From Perca fluviatilis (Eukaryota; Chordata; Actinopteri; Perciformes; Percidae), in contig NC_053119.1 in NCBI RefSeq assembly GCF_010015445.1, positions 23,373,883 to 23,437,882 of the forward strand: a stretch of 64,000 nt of DNA, written 5' to 3'. Positions 26,601 through 36,800 of this stretch are shown piece by piece; the stretch's first letter is position 1; each line of letters opens with the position of its first letter. Both the position numbers and the translations under genes were made by a program. The notes below the pieces were generated by a model, which was not told where the DNA came from, made no database searches, and saw only the letters and a list, made by a program, of their open reading frames with translations.

Positions 26601-27895
26601 GGCCAAAAGATGAGTTAAAAAAAAAACTTGCATTACAACATATGAATTGACCCAACCTCATTGTTAAAGAAATAGTTGGACACTTATATATGAAAATTTA
26701 CTTATTTGCTTTTTTTAAGAGAGTTAGATTGATAGCAGATTGATACCACACGTCTGTGCTTTAAGTATCAAGTTGGAGCCATGAGACAGTTAGCTTAGCT
26801 TCGCATGCCAACAGGAGGAAACACCTAAAAAGGTAGTCTCACATTGCCAGACCTACCTCCACAGCGCTTTGTCAGTGTCTGGCTACCCCGCTTCCTATCT
26901 ACATATCTATTTTGGAATAGAGGGCAAATACATTATGGCACCGTACATCCAGTAAGCCAGACTAGTTCAAAGGTAACAAAATCGACATACCAGCATCTCT
27001 AAACTCACTCAAATCACTTATTAATATTTTTTTTTACCTTGTTTGTTTACAGGTTGTGGTTTTAAGGGAAATTATGTGCTGAACTCTTGCAGGGACTTCA
27101 TGATGTCTCTCCGCTGGTCGCATGATGACTACACTTTAGGAAGTCACTTTGCCCGGCCAAGAAATAGTCACGCACATACAACTGTAAAACCACAAATTGT
27201 CACTTTTACACTTTGGTTTTTGTAAACGAAAGACATATAATGTAATGTAGTAAACCTTAGAGGTGCTGGTAGGCAGACTTTTCTTTTCTTCTTTTTTTTA
27301 CCGCAGGCTAGCTTCTTCCCTCTGCATTCAGTCTTTATGCCAAGCTAAGCTAACCATCTGCTGGATTCGTTCTCGGTTTCTGTCCTAAGTTTACAGAAAC
27401 ATTAAGGGTTTAAGGTGAGGACTGATTGTAACTGTATTGTTTCACAATGTAATGAAACCTTTTGATTCTGAATGTGGTTACTTGAACATTATTTTATCCA
27501 GTAAGAGTAGGTGAAGCCATCTCCTACTCATACATATCTTTTGTCTTATTTAACTTACCTGTGCACATTTAAGTATGACTTTACAGTCGATCAAGTAAAG
27601 ACAAGCTGTCCCACTGACAATTATCTCATCCTTTTAAGCAAATGCACCAACTTGCAACCCCTCCTTTTTACATTTTGCCAAGAATTTATCTTGTTGATGT
27701 GCTGATGTGCAGATTATGTTGTGAAAATATAGAGGCACACTGAGGGTTGGGCTGAAGGAATAAAAAGATAAAAAGACTGAAAAGTGCTTGGACATGAGCC
27801 TGCAGAAGATTCTAGAGTCAGAGCTGAATTTATAATCTATCTGACAGCAACAAGCTCCATTCCTCCCTGGAGTGACATGCCTCATCCTGCTCACA

Positions 27896-27926
<31 letters not shown>

Positions 27927-28112
27927 GAGACAAAGACACATACAAATGCGCACCATCCCTCTCATCAATCATTTGCCTCTAAACTGGCTGTCCAGCAGAG
28001 TGATGTACTGTACATTGATTGAGTAGAGGGAGATTTTTGGTGCACACTGTGATTTAATTTACTCTTTTTGTCTCTATTCAAACTATTTTCAGCTAGTAAG
28101 GCACACACACAC

Positions 28113-28157
<45 letters not shown>

Positions 28158-31100
28158 TATAAACGTATGTACAGTATGTGCACATACAGGTACAAACACA
28201 CCTTTGTAGTCTTGGTCTCGCAGGTGTTGGTGAATAAAGAGTCGCAGGCTCCTTGGTCTTTGGCCATGTTGATACCAGTGGTGCACATGTTATCCTCAAG
28301 CACTGTTACACAGCACTGCTCCTGCACTATCCTGTCAGCAAGAAAAAACACAAAACACAGGTGCTGCATTTATTCTCAGCTCTATCAATAATCTCCTCGC
28401 ATCAGTACAACTCTGCCTTCAAGTTTAGCCCATTAAAATTAGCCTGAGGCAAGCCTGATGGGAATCTCAGAGTTGTCATGCTAAAAATGCGTGAATAAGT
28501 GCATGGGTTGAGTAAGTCCTCTGTGGATTCCAAGGAAGGCATGGGATGTTTATTGTGTTTTGCAATGCTGACATTACTAGACTTGAACTAGGTTGAGCAG
28601 CACTCCCAAGGCCATTGTTCTGTTGTTTAACCAACATTCCAGTCCCATGATAAACATTTGTCCACCTCCACATGTCCTTACTCGGGATGGGATTGTGTGT
28701 TTTTTTGAAGAAATGTATTTTAGTATAATATCACTAAAACAAATTGGTCCCTTTAGATAAGCATGCTGTGTGCTCTGAGAATGGCAGAAAGTTGCACGCT
28801 AATTGGGTGACTAACAGTTGCCAGTACATACAGTTTGCTTGGGGTAAATGACATCACCAGGACAGGATCACACCACCATTTCCTTAGAAATCAGTGATGA
28901 CATGTTACAGATTTAAAAATGTTAAGTGAGAGACAAGTTGTACTCCAGGCAACCTTGACCTCGGAGCTCTGTGCAAATGAGGATCATAAAATATATATCT
29001 CTACAGAGATCAATAAAAGACTGTATATTACTATGATGGCTGATTAAATGTCAAAAGCAATATTTGAAACAAGCACAGGCACTCACATGAGACCACTATT
29101 ATCAAAATATCAGTTACTTAATGTTTCTGTTTGATCAGATTTGTATTGTTTGGTCTAGCATTTGCTGTCTGTTAGTGCAGTCCAATCAGCTAAGAGTGGG
29201 TGTCTGGATATCTGTCTCACTGCACTTTTACAAGACAGAAAGCATAAAACGCCACCCCCTCACCTCTCCTCTCTGCTTCCAACCAGCCTCTTTATCAACT
29301 CTTACCAGAAATCTCTTTCCAAATAAACTAGTGTAGATCTCAAATTCACTTCAAGGCGCACACCTCCTCTACAGAACCTTTTAAGGGCACAGTTGTGCTC
29401 CTGTTTTTCTTTTCTCTTCTCTTCTCTCCCCTCTTTTCCTTTCATACTGTTTTTCCCCTTTGGTGTCTGAAGAAATCGTTCAGATTTCCTGTTATTGCCT
29501 CCCTCCATCCTCCCTCTATGTCGCGTTTCACCTCTAAGGTATTTCCTGGGTTTGGAAACAGCCCCTCTTCTGACCCCCCTCACCCCTTTTCCACCCTGCT
29601 CCCCCACAAACCTCTGCCCTTTTCCCTTCTTCCCCACACACTATAATTTAGACAAATTTAGGATCACTTAGGGTGGCTACGGTAAATGTGTTTGCCATCA
29701 GTGTTCACAGCAGAAGATCTCCCTGGGTTATAGGCCCTGAACCTGTGGCAGCACACCCTCTAGGGTTACCAGCAGACCTGTTATTATCCCATCACTATTA
29801 GTGTTTCCTGCTCTCATGTGAAGTGAATAATGTGCATGGAGATTTACGGGAGTAAGGTAAAGCAATCTCATAGGCCTACAGACATCCCATACATGGTACA
29901 GGCCAAATCCCTTGGGGCCAATATTGCAGGAGCTTCTGTGGCGCAAATAGAAAATGTAAAGATTGTGACAAAGGGTGCAAGAGTTACTGACTTGTGAATC
30001 TGAATAAGCCCCTAACCAACCAACCATAAACCTTGTGGTGTATAGATTTGCAATCAGTGAGAGCAAAGTAGCAGATAGCGCCTGCTCACCTGCATGTATC
30101 TGACCCAGAGATGAGAGAGAGGGACACACACTCTTCGTTATCATTGCCACGCTTCTGGCCATCTTTACAGCAGTCCTCTATGGAGATCTGCTCCACTCCT
30201 ACAAACATTAAAAAACAACACAAGGTGAGTCTGTGTGAACAGGTGAAGAGGTGCACACCCCATTCACCGTGCACTGTCAGAGGGACATTTTCATATCTGG
30301 CAGTGTCTGTTTTGCCGCAGTGAGGGGACCCCCACCAACATAATCACTGCAGGAGATAGAGCCCAGACGGAGTACTGCTGCCTCTGCACTTATCACACCT
30401 GCCTGCATATCTACAAGGTGGTTACCACACTCGCTTGAGGCTACTTTTGAGCCCTTTAAGCTGTTCATGATGAAAAAATATATCTAATGATTTAAGCATT
30501 CTTTTATGACATTAAGCATTATTTCTTTGACAGCCATTTTCTTTTGGCAAAAATAAAAGTGATTAATGTTGATTAAAAAGGGTTAGGATGATCGAATTTG
30601 GAAATCTAACCCGAACAAAAAGGGATATTGCCTTTGTCCTCTAAAGATGGAAAAACAAAATTCAAAATCTGTCTGGCAATTTGAATTGCTCGAAGGCCTT
30701 TTTTTGCCAAAGACAATGAATGATGGATATGTTGTTGCAGACACAAGAGAGGTTGTTGTTTTTTTTTTTAAATGGAGCACACCCAACTCTGTGGTGATCT
30801 AGCTGTTTATTCATGTGGATTAGAGAGTGAGGAATGCCTCGACTCTGTAAACAATCAGCTGTCCCAATCACATCAAGTACATTCATTCGCCTGTGGTTTG
30901 TGTGATCTGCCAAACGTGAAATAGCTTTGGCAGATCAGCTCCTTGGACTTTTTTTGCCTTCGGCTCAAACCAGGATAAGTGCGCCGAATTGTTATTAAGA
31001 GCAAGTCCTCAGAGATAAAAAAGCAAAAACAAACTCACCGTGAAATAATTTTTGTAATTTTTGTAATATAATACAAAATTGTAATATAATACAAGTTGTT

Positions 31101-32578
31101 TCTGGTTAGTGACTGAATGCTCTGAATTATTGGGAATAGTGATTGTGAAATGCACTGAACAAATCCATCTGTTTGAGACACAGCGTCTGCCGTGACCAGT
31201 CTGGCAAGAGTCAACAACCTCAGTTAATAAGTTAGATGACGTTGGGAGGACAAGTGTCTGGAATAGCAGTCCTCAGTTTTATAGATTTGCTGCTTTCTCC
31301 CAGAGGTGCTGGAGGTATTTTATTATAACCACTAAATCAAATATGAAGCACAAGCAGGAATAGTCATCACCACAAACAGTTTTCTGCATTGATAAACTTT
31401 GTAATAACATTGCAATTGCAATAAAACCCTCAACTTCTCTGAATAGTTTGCAGCCTTGTGTAAACCCAGTTCTACAGCCCCAGCACTAAGTAGGGGCAAG
31501 ATATAACAATGACTAAGAGTTTATTATAATCAAAATATGTGGGTTTTTTTCCTCAAGAAAGGAAGGCATTTCCCCAGTGTAGGTTACAGAAAAGCGAAGC
31601 ACAGAATTAAAACATTGTGACCATTGCTACTACAAAAAGGATGATTAAACTGGCAGACAGGAGTGAATATGGACAGAGGATTTATTACTAGGCAGCCACA
31701 TTAGCTGACTCACTACTGATTTCTGGAAGTCTGGCAAATCCCAGAATCCTCGGGCCAATAAACCTTGTAGCAGCTGGATGAAACGAGATGGCATTTCAAA
31801 AGCTTTTCACATGGGCCTACCAAGTGGGCCCTGTTGTAGTGTCTCTGTCTCTGAATGTTTAAGACCTCTATCTGTTTGCAAAGTAACACCAAGATATTCC
31901 AACGAGACAAAACATTTAGCTTACGTAATTACAATTTGGATATAAATGTGCAGTGAGTGCCATTAAGGCCTTATACAAAGGTGTCAAATACTCTTGTATT
32001 GAAGTATGCAGTTTGTATATTTTAAATGACACTTGGTCTCATACTGTAACAGCTCACACTGCTCTGTCCCAGAGATTTCTCCCCACAGTTGCACTCTGCT
32101 GATAACTAACTCTAACCCACAAGGCATCACAGAGTCATTCCAACGCCACCACTGTCTGCTGCTCTAGCAAACCTAAATTGAAATACCAGAAGTGCCTTAA
32201 AACTGTGTGGTGCTGTTTTATCAAAAGAGGCAAACCATGCGCAGCCGTGCTCCGGCCTAGAATACAGTCTCTGTCTCTGTGATGCATTGTCTGTCTGGAC
32301 AGGGCTGATTTCCATCTTGGATAGCAGTGCTGGTTGTGAGGGCCATTCTTTCTTGGCAGAGCAGCACATGGCTTGCCTGCGTCTAGACGCCTCATGTAAA
32401 CACGGCTTAATGAGCCCACTGGTGGAGCTCCGCCCAGGCAGAGTAGTTAGCCTTAGCCAGATATCACAACAGCAGTGTACATCTCTTTCACAGGCTGCAC
32501 TTGAGGCTTTTATTTGGAGGTCTCTGTCAATCTTAGTGATATGAAAAGACTTTGACACAGGACGTAGATGTTTTTCAC

Positions 32579-32637
<59 letters not shown>

Positions 32638-33572
32638 GAATTTTACTCCAAACTGATCTGTGACACCAACCCCTTCAAAGAAATGTGTGACCAGGGCACC
32701 ATGCACATTTGGATATGTATAAATCACACTCCTCTGTCGGGACCACCCTGTCCTGGTGAGACACTCGTCGTTCTGACATAGCATCACAGCATATCAAGGC
32801 ATTTGGCCTTTGACTTGCAGGGCAGAAAAACATACATTCATACAACTTAAATGCGAAACTGTAACACTCTTAATGTGACATCTTCTTGTATCACTTTATA
32901 AATCAAGTTGCATGTAGGCTATAGCCTAAACAAAAACGTAATGAATGAAAGAGAGCGTTAAAGACACAGTTTACTTTTTGAGATGACATTTTCAAGTTGT
33001 GTAAATATGTAGCATCTGGATTTCTGTCCTACACAATGCAGTGTGCAAAGAGTTTACAGCTGCTAAGACATGACTTTATATAACACTAAATATCATTAAC
33101 TTCATTGTAAGTTGAGAGGGAAAACAATAGAAACAGAAAAACCTTCTAAAGCAGTTATCAGGGCGTTTTGTTATATATAGCCTTTACAATGTTAACCCTA
33201 CTTCATTTCAATACAAACCTGCAACACTTTGAAGCACCCAGCTTTGTGAACTGTGCTTTTATCACATGCCCCAACTAGTCCTGTGACAAATTCATCACCT
33301 CCCTGGGTCTCACTCTTTGCCTATCATCACTTTCATTCTTACTGTAAATACCTTGACAAATCCATGTGAAAAGTTAGCACGCAATATATAATATCCACCC
33401 ACATCAGCATGAATAGCTGCCTTTAAAATAGCTGCCTATAACATTCTTTGGCTTGGCGTGGTTCATCTTAATTAAAAGTCGTCACGTAGTAGGGATCTTT
33501 ACAGAAAGGTAACTTACCTTGGCCAAGGAGAACTCCGAACAGAGAGCAGAGCAGCACCACACACGGAGCCAT
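3173..33572 (-). CDS. fbln1: fibulin-1, isoform D (complete, 17 coding exons)
   Basis: Secreted calcium-binding glycoprotein of basement membranes and elastic fibres. It binds fibronectin, laminin, nidogen and other matrix proteins. Coding exons (minus strand, 5' to 3'): 33572-33518, 30198-30090, 28331-28202, 25563-25410, 24647-24585, 24485-24399, 24242-24105, 24002-23865, 22984-22841, 22322-22197, 22040-21915, 21193-21074, 20501-20370, 20270-20147, 14823-14678, 12317-12177, 3312-3173. All phases agree and give 2073 nt, or 690 aa (human D is 703 aa). Signal peptide is residues 1 to about 19. Three anaphylatoxin-like modules with paired cysteines cover about 26-145. A short acidic linker follows, then nine EGF-like modules (about 165-548), mostly opening with the calcium-binding D-I-N/D-E-C pattern. 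The C-terminal fibulin domain (549-690) ends in FVSEFWF; human D ends in FVSEYWF. Possible N-glycosylation sites include NGT, NLS, NQT, NQS and NLT. Naming is secure because the module order and the D-type end are diagnostic. Confidence 0.96.
3780..4195. repeat. CpG-rich repeat-like block with a tRNA-like module
   Basis: A block of unusually high CpG content in the last fbln1 intron, sharply different from its AT-rich surroundings. Inside it, 3955-4012 resembles a tRNA-derived promoter: an A-box-like TGGTGTGGTGG and a B-box-like GGTTCATGTCC. I believe similar sequence recurs in fish genomes, but I cannot name the family. Exact ends are uncertain. Confidence 0.45.
5158..5187. repeat. Three tandem copies of a 10-bp unit
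   Basis: AGATTCCAGC is repeated three times without change. Small tandem repeat in the fbln1 3' intron, no function apparent. Confidence 0.9.
9917..9995. repeat. (GT)n microsatellite
   Basis: About 38 GT units with one early interruption, followed by a short GC alternation. Confidence 0.95.
12027..12045. repeat. (AT)n microsatellite
   Basis: Short AT repeat about 130 nt past the donor side of fbln1 exon 16. Confidence 0.85.
12177..12317 (-). CDS. fbln1: fbln1 D-specific exon 16
   Basis: Encodes [20 protein letters not shown] and [20 protein letters not shown]; human reads FDITEGNLRDSFDIIKRYMD at the latter point. The GTGAGT donor opens an intron of about 8.9 kb. Confidence 0.95.
13020..14574. 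mobile_element. Interrupted inverted-repeat element (MITE-like), fbln1 intron
   Basis: The left end TTAAACAATTCAACATTTTG followed by GGAAATACACTT is mirrored at the right end, where the reverse complement reads TTAAAGAATAGTTTTGGGAA followed by ATACACTT. Typical inner pieces of the same family (an AGCTGGTTAGCTTAGC stretch at left and AACCAGCTGCTGGCTAAAG at right) lie inside each end. Unrelated sequence of about 1.1 kb, beginning near 13253 with GGATAGTTCGGCTTTTTTGA, separates them, suggesting a second insertion. The family name is not known to me. Confidence 0.6.
14678..14823 (-). CDS. fbln1: fbln1 D-specific exon 15
   Basis: Encodes [20 protein letters not shown] and [13 protein letters not shown]. 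The human D counterpart reads TDTVRCIKSCRPND and [13 protein letters not shown]. Donor GTAGGT. Confidence 0.95.
16308..16332. repeat. (TG)n microsatellite
   Basis: About 12 TG units in the fbln1 C-to-D intron. Confidence 0.9.
18068..18283 (+). mobile_element. Fragment of a non-LTR retrotransposon 3' end
   Basis: The translated text contains [19 protein letters not shown], then [10 protein letters not shown] and a [15 protein letters not shown] stretch, and ends in a GGATGGATGGAT tail. This is the usual end of a fish LINE open reading frame with its short tandem tail, with the section between the two parts deleted. It is clearly degraded. The exact LINE family is not resolved. Confidence 0.7.
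18391..18612. mobile_element. Short MITE-like element, same family as 13020-14574
   Basis: Begins AAAAGGAACAGTTTGACATT and ends TTCCCAAAATAGTTTTCCC plus CCCAAACTATTCCTTTAAG. An inner AGTTAGCCAGCTGCTGGCA stretch matches the other copies. It follows directly on the LINE fragment. Confidence 0.6.
19146..19151 (-). terminator. fbln1: AATAAA overlapping the fibulin-1C stop codon
   Basis: The minus-strand sequence GAATAAAC contains AATAAA in register with the TAA stop. I saw no closer alternative just downstream. If used, the 3' UTR would be only some 10-30 nt long. Motif evidence only. Confidence 0.35.
19147..19528 (-). CDS. fbln1: fbln1 terminal exon of isoform C
   Basis: Encodes [12 protein letters not shown], then the alternative fibulin domain, including [20 protein letters not shown]. 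The stop TAA is at 19149-19147. An AATAAA motif overlaps the stop codon. Confidence 0.95.
19147..33572 (-). CDS. fbln1: fibulin-1, isoform C (alternative terminal exon)
   Basis: This isoform shares exons 1-14 with isoform D, then splices from 20147 to a single terminal exon, 19528-19147, that holds the whole alternative fibulin domain. The sum is 2028 nt, or 675 aa (human C is 683 aa). The exon starts with the RCER motif of human fibulin-1C, followed by a [14 protein letters not shown] stretch closely matching the human one. Both terminal choices complete the same split Thr codon (AC|T for C, AC|A for D), so both read in frame. The protein ends about ten residues beyond the human C end. Confidence 0.95.
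20147..20270 (-). CDS. fbln1: fbln1 exon 14, EGF module 9, last shared exon
   Basis: Opens [12 protein letters not shown] and ends [10 protein letters not shown] plus two bases of a Thr codon; human has CPENYRR here. Its donor GTGAGT is the branching point for the C and D ends. Confidence 0.95.
20370..20501 (-). CDS. fbln1: fbln1 exon 13, EGF module 8
   Basis: Opens [14 protein letters not shown], with [12 protein letters not shown] following. The acceptor intron holds the AT-rich microsatellite at 20572-20632. Confidence 0.95.
20572..20632. repeat. (AAAT)n then (AT)n low-complexity tract
   Basis: About seven AAAT units pass into about 16 AT units in the intron 5' of fbln1 exon 13. Confidence 0.95.
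20799..20874 (+). mobile_element. LINE/SINE 3' tail fragment
   Basis: GAAGCACTTTGG, then AAAGTGCTATATAAATAAAT and a TGATTGGTTGATTGATT run is the 3' tail shared by several fish L2-type LINEs and the SINEs that use them. Only the tail is recognisable. Confidence 0.55.
21074..21193 (-). CDS. fbln1: fbln1 exon 12, EGF module 7
   Basis: Opens [22 protein letters not shown] matches the hydroxylation consensus. Donor GTAAAA is weaker than its neighbours. Confidence 0.95.
21915..22040 (-). CDS. fbln1: fbln1 exon 11, EGF module 6
   Basis: Opens [25 protein letters not shown] matches the hydroxylation consensus. Consensus GTAAGA donor. Confidence 0.95.
22197..22322 (-). CDS. fbln1: fbln1 exon 10, EGF module 5
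   Basis: Opens [24 protein letters not shown] fits the Asp/Asn hydroxylation consensus of calcium-binding EGF modules. Confidence 0.95.
22388..22800. mobile_element. Repeat-like element in fbln1 intron 9
   Basis: Starts GTAGTCTCGCTTTGCCAGAC and ends GTTGTGGCTATAGACTAG. The beginning resembles a second copy at 26831 (GTAGTCTCACATTGCCAGAC), so it is repeated at least twice in this window. Base composition differs from the flanking intron. It nearly fills the space between two EGF exons. The class is uncertain. Confidence 0.55.
22841..22984 (-). CDS. fbln1: fbln1 exon 9, EGF module 4
   Basis: Opens [12 protein letters not shown]. It is the longest EGF exon of the set (144 nt). A repeat-like block (22388-22800) lies about 40 nt into the following intron. 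Confidence 0.95.
23588..23651. repeat. Perfect palindrome, 31-bp arms, 2-bp centre
   Basis: The left arm (23588-23618) and right arm (23621-23651) are exact reverse complements separated only by AA. The arm contains ACGTTTTCACCGCAGTGTCA. It lies in the fbln1 intron between EGF modules 3 and 4. It could form a cruciform or RNA hairpin, or could be a fold-back artefact of sequencing. Confidence 0.95.
23865..24002 (-). CDS. fbln1: fbln1 exon 8, EGF module 3
   Basis: Opens [12 protein letters not shown], a calcium-binding EGF start with six cysteines, flanked by AG and GTAAGC. Confidence 0.95.
24105..24242 (-). CDS. fbln1: fbln1 exon 7, EGF module 2
   Basis: Opens [12 protein letters not shown], a calcium-binding EGF start, and holds six cysteines. 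It begins and ends in the same phase, as expected for a shuffled EGF exon. Confidence 0.95.
24399..24485 (-). CDS. fbln1: fbln1 exon 6, EGF module 1
   Basis: Encodes [20 protein letters not shown] and the end of the first, atypical EGF module. NGT is a possible glycosylation site. Confidence 0.92.
24585..24647 (-). CDS. fbln1: fbln1 exon 5, acidic linker
   Basis: A 63-nt exon encoding [19 protein letters not shown], the acidic linker before the first EGF module. It is much shorter and less Glu-rich than the human linker. It was placed by splice sites and by phase agreement with both neighbours. Confidence 0.85.
25258..25334. repeat. (TTAG)n tetranucleotide repeat
   Basis: Imperfect TTAG/GTAG units, about 75 nt before the splice donor of fbln1 exon 4 on the genomic axis. 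Confidence 0.9.
25410..25563 (-). CDS. fbln1: fbln1 exon 4, anaphylatoxin module 3
   Basis: Encodes [19 protein letters not shown] and a [13 protein letters not shown] stretch, both close to human. NLS and NQT are possible N-glycosylation sites. Confidence 0.93.
26664..27375. mobile_element. Composite MITE-like element with a nested fragment
   Basis: Left end TTAAAGAAATAGTTGGACAC and inner GACAGTTAGCTTAGCTTCGC resemble the family at 13020. The right inner part (CAAGCTAAGCTAACCATCTG) also fits. A fragment of the 22388 repeat (from 26831) is nested inside. Exact right end is not defined. Confidence 0.5.
27900..27926. repeat. (CA)n microsatellite
   Basis: About 13 CA units in fbln1 intron 3. 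Confidence 0.9.
28102..28155. repeat. (CA)n microsatellite near a 5' splice site
   Basis: About 26 CA units with two interruptions. Read on the coding strand it begins some 45 nt after the exon 3 donor. Confidence 0.9.
28202..28331 (-). CDS. fbln1: fbln1 exon 3, anaphylatoxin module 2
   Basis: Encodes [16 protein letters not shown] and following residues; human fibulin-1 has IVQEQCC at the same point. The GTGTGT donor runs straight into a CA/GT microsatellite at 28102-28155. Confidence 0.93.
30090..30198 (-). CDS. fbln1: fbln1 exon 2, anaphylatoxin module 1
   Basis: Encodes [17 protein letters not shown] and following residues, with the paired cysteines of anaphylatoxin module 1. Flanked by an AG acceptor and a GTGAGC donor; phase 1 in, phase 2 out. 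Confidence 0.93.
32581..32637. repeat. (TATC)14 microsatellite
   Basis: Fourteen uninterrupted TATC units in fbln1 intron 1. Likely highly polymorphic. Confidence 0.95.
33518..33572 (-). CDS. fbln1: fbln1 exon 1, start codon and signal peptide
   Basis: Begins [18 protein letters not shown], a typical short signal peptide. The ATG sits in a good context and a GTAAGT donor follows. It ends with the first base of a Gly codon completed by exon 2. Confidence 0.93.
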
Positions 33573-33830
33573 TGAATGAGAAAGAGAGATTCAACTGGGG
33601 GAAATAAAAGGTGTCCGAGAGCTTTGAGCTTGCCTATGCTGGTTTTTCTGCAGGATGTGTAAATAAACAGCAGTGTTCCTTTAAAAAAAAGGAAAGACCG
33701 AGTCCGCGGGAAAAGACGTAGATGTGATGGAGCTGAGTGAGTCGCAGTTGCAGCTGACTGGAGGAATGAGCGTCCAATTATGACGCTGCGAGGGGCGGGC
33801 TGGGGCCACAGACAGCGACTTATTGTTAAT
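33573..33830 (-). promoter_or_regulatory. fbln1: Probable fbln1 5' UTR and promoter
   Basis: The 250 nt upstream of the fbln1 ATG are richer in G, C and CpG than the flanks. They contain a GC box (GGGGCGGGC on the plus strand, about 33792-33800) and CAGCTG E-boxes near 33750. I see no clear TATA box. The transcription start is not determinable by eye. Confidence 0.45.
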
Positions 33831-33839
33831 CAAATCAGC

Positions 33840-36800
33840 CACCCCCACCCAGTATGAACTTAAAATGAAAGCCATTCATCGTAAGCTCATTTACAGTATA
33901 TTACAAATAAAAAATATAATTTCGCTATTGAGACTTAGGCTACAGATTGGTTATAGGCGAGGCAAGTTTATTTATAGAGCACATTTAAGCAGCAATTCGA
34001 AGTGCTTCACATAAAAGATTAGATTAGAAGAAGTGAGTTTATACTGTAATTGATGACTATATTCTGACACGTGGCCTATCCTTTCAAAAAGGTTTTATAT
34101 AATTGACGCATGTATGTGAGTTGGAAGTATAAGACCTGAAATATAAGGGAGTTGTGGGCTGAAATGGGTTTTACTGCCTACAGGAGCAATTGTAAGTGAC
34201 TTCAGGCTACTGTGCTGCAAGGTATGCATGCACACATGGAAATTGTCTTGCCATCAATAGCAGAGTAGACTTTTTCGCTCTGTGACTAATGATTGTACTG
34301 ATTACTCAACATCTGGAGCCAGTTTTGGGGTAACTTAAAAATATCTTGTGGCTATGTCCAGTCTGTAAGCCTTGAAACCTTTTGGATCTCTCTAGAGGAA
34401 AGAGGGAGAATAAAACAATATAAATAAAAATTGTCATTGCCTGCAAATAACTATATGTATTCACTGCTACATTTGAGTTTGCTGCACCCTAAGAAAGATG
34501 ATAGATCAAAATGGAAACTGGCTTTGTGATGTTGCATGCTCCCTTATATTTGAATCCCCCTTAAAAATGTATCTGCACAGTGGTATTTAAGGTTCCTGTA
34601 GGCTAACTACTTTGCCTATGTTTTGTGTACTTAACTTCACAGCTGTACCAAAGAAAATGAGGCATTTTCCCTCAAAGTTAATGAATTAAAGCATTTGTAA
34701 CATGCCACAGATGTAGGCAAACTGTGAGCCAAAGTGATCATGAACTGTGGGAAGGAGCTGGGTATAAACAAGCCACACACACGTGCATGCACATACACAC
34801 ACAAGTCTACCGGAATTGGCAAGGAGCGGAGAAATAATTGCTAGACTGCGTTATAAACATTTTGTACCAACTAAAGCCCTCTGCAAATTCAATCAGTCTA
34901 CTGACTCTGGGCATGGTGACAGAGAGAGGTTAAATGATCTTCTAATCAGAGCCACATGTCTCCACCAACAGTCTAGCCAGTCTAGAAACATCTACAAGGA
35001 CTTGATATCAGGACACCACAGGCATACAAGAAAGCCAACAAGTATATGGCAGCTATAAATGGTAACTGCACTGTTTAAGTGTAGTGTGTGACAAGTTGAG
35101 TCTCAATCTCTGTGCTCTTCAGTCCAATACAGTCTACATTTCTGTTGTACTGTCAACAATCTTCCTTAAAACCACATTTTAATAGACCACACCAGTGTTT
35201 TGATGCTAATATGCATTTATGCATGTTACAAGCAATGTGTTACCAGCAATGTGTTACGTGTCACCATTGATTTCACTATGTAGTACCACTATTGCAGAGC
35301 TGTCTTAGGATATGGAGTGGGGATTTAAGGTTAAATGTTACGTTATTTATCTTCCTTATTTAGAAAATTGAATTTGAATTTTTCAATGTAGGTATCCAGG
35401 ATTAATTTTTTTCCACAATAAAACCCATTTGGAAAAAAATCATCCCTCTATGGTGTAAAAATGAGCTTGCAGAGAACTTGCTTGATGAGGTAATCCATCA
35501 CAGTGAACATGTCTGCCTTTATTTTATGTCTTTTACTTTACAGTTGCACGGTAAAGTGAAAACATATTTTTTAATTAATCTGCACTTACAGTGCCACACT
35601 AACAGTACAGCGATTTAACCCTGGCAACAACAAAAGCAGACATGGAGTTTATAGTAATGGATTAGCATGTTTTCTGCATATGGTCCTGGAATATTTAAAC
35701 TGTGCAGGGCCTATAGGTTAAAAGTAGGCGGCTGTTGCTATAGCAGCACAGATATGGCTCCTGCAGACAATTACATTATCAGTCAAGGATGTGGCGACCT
35801 CCCTCTGTGATGTTGCAGTTATTACTACAACAAAGAGCACCCCTTTACTGCTGTCCTTAATCTTATCTTTGTCTTAGTGTAATGTAGAAAATAGATAATA
35901 GGCATCATATTACGAATGAAGAATGTCCGAAATGAGAGCCGGGCCAGTGGCAGGCTTTAAGCCTGGCTGGCTAAAAGCACAGTGAACATCTGAGGGCTAC
36001 TTATCATGCCTGCTTTCCAGAAACTACCAGCCCTCCATTCCACCTCCAATCTAGATTTGGGCTTTAACAAGAAACAGCAGCGTGAGCTGACCTCTCAGCT
36101 CATAGGTGGAGGAAATTGGAGTGGCCGAGGTCGCATTCAAACAGTGTTAATCTTGTTGTGGGGGGTGCAGTACAGTTCCTTTGAAGCTCAACAAAGCTTG
36201 TCTTGCCACGTCTGTGTCAATCAGCAGAGGGCCACTAACACAGCCGGCAGTCAGAGGCCTGGCCGGTGGGGCCCGAAGGACTTGTTCACTGCTAGTCAAC
36301 ACAACTGTAGAAACTTGTTAAAGGAGAAAGTGGCTTTGTTGTAATGAGGGAAGTAATACATTTCTTATTCTTAAGTAGGACATTAATAGACTCCATTTAC
36401 ATGCATTTATAGTGTGTAGGGGGTTTATGACATTATTTATTACCCAGAATCATTACTCAGATGTAAGCTATCATATTTTATTGAAACCTGTAAACACATA
36501 AAAGTTGATTTGCATGCAAGTAGGTTTATGGCTAAATGTTGTGGCTCTTGGATATTATAATAAAACTGTTCACAATGGTGAGTGTGTGGAAGAAATGTTA
36601 CAGAGTCAGTTCAGTTCAGTTTATTTTCTGTCCCAAAAGGGCAATTAGTATGCAGCAGGAAGACATCACATGACGAATATACAACACAAAACACAACAAT
36701 TAACACAAATAAAAACAGCAGCTTGAGCCTGAGTTAAAGAATAAAAATTTGCATTGGAGTGATAAGGAAAGTAAAAACAGAATTACAAGAACTCAAAACA

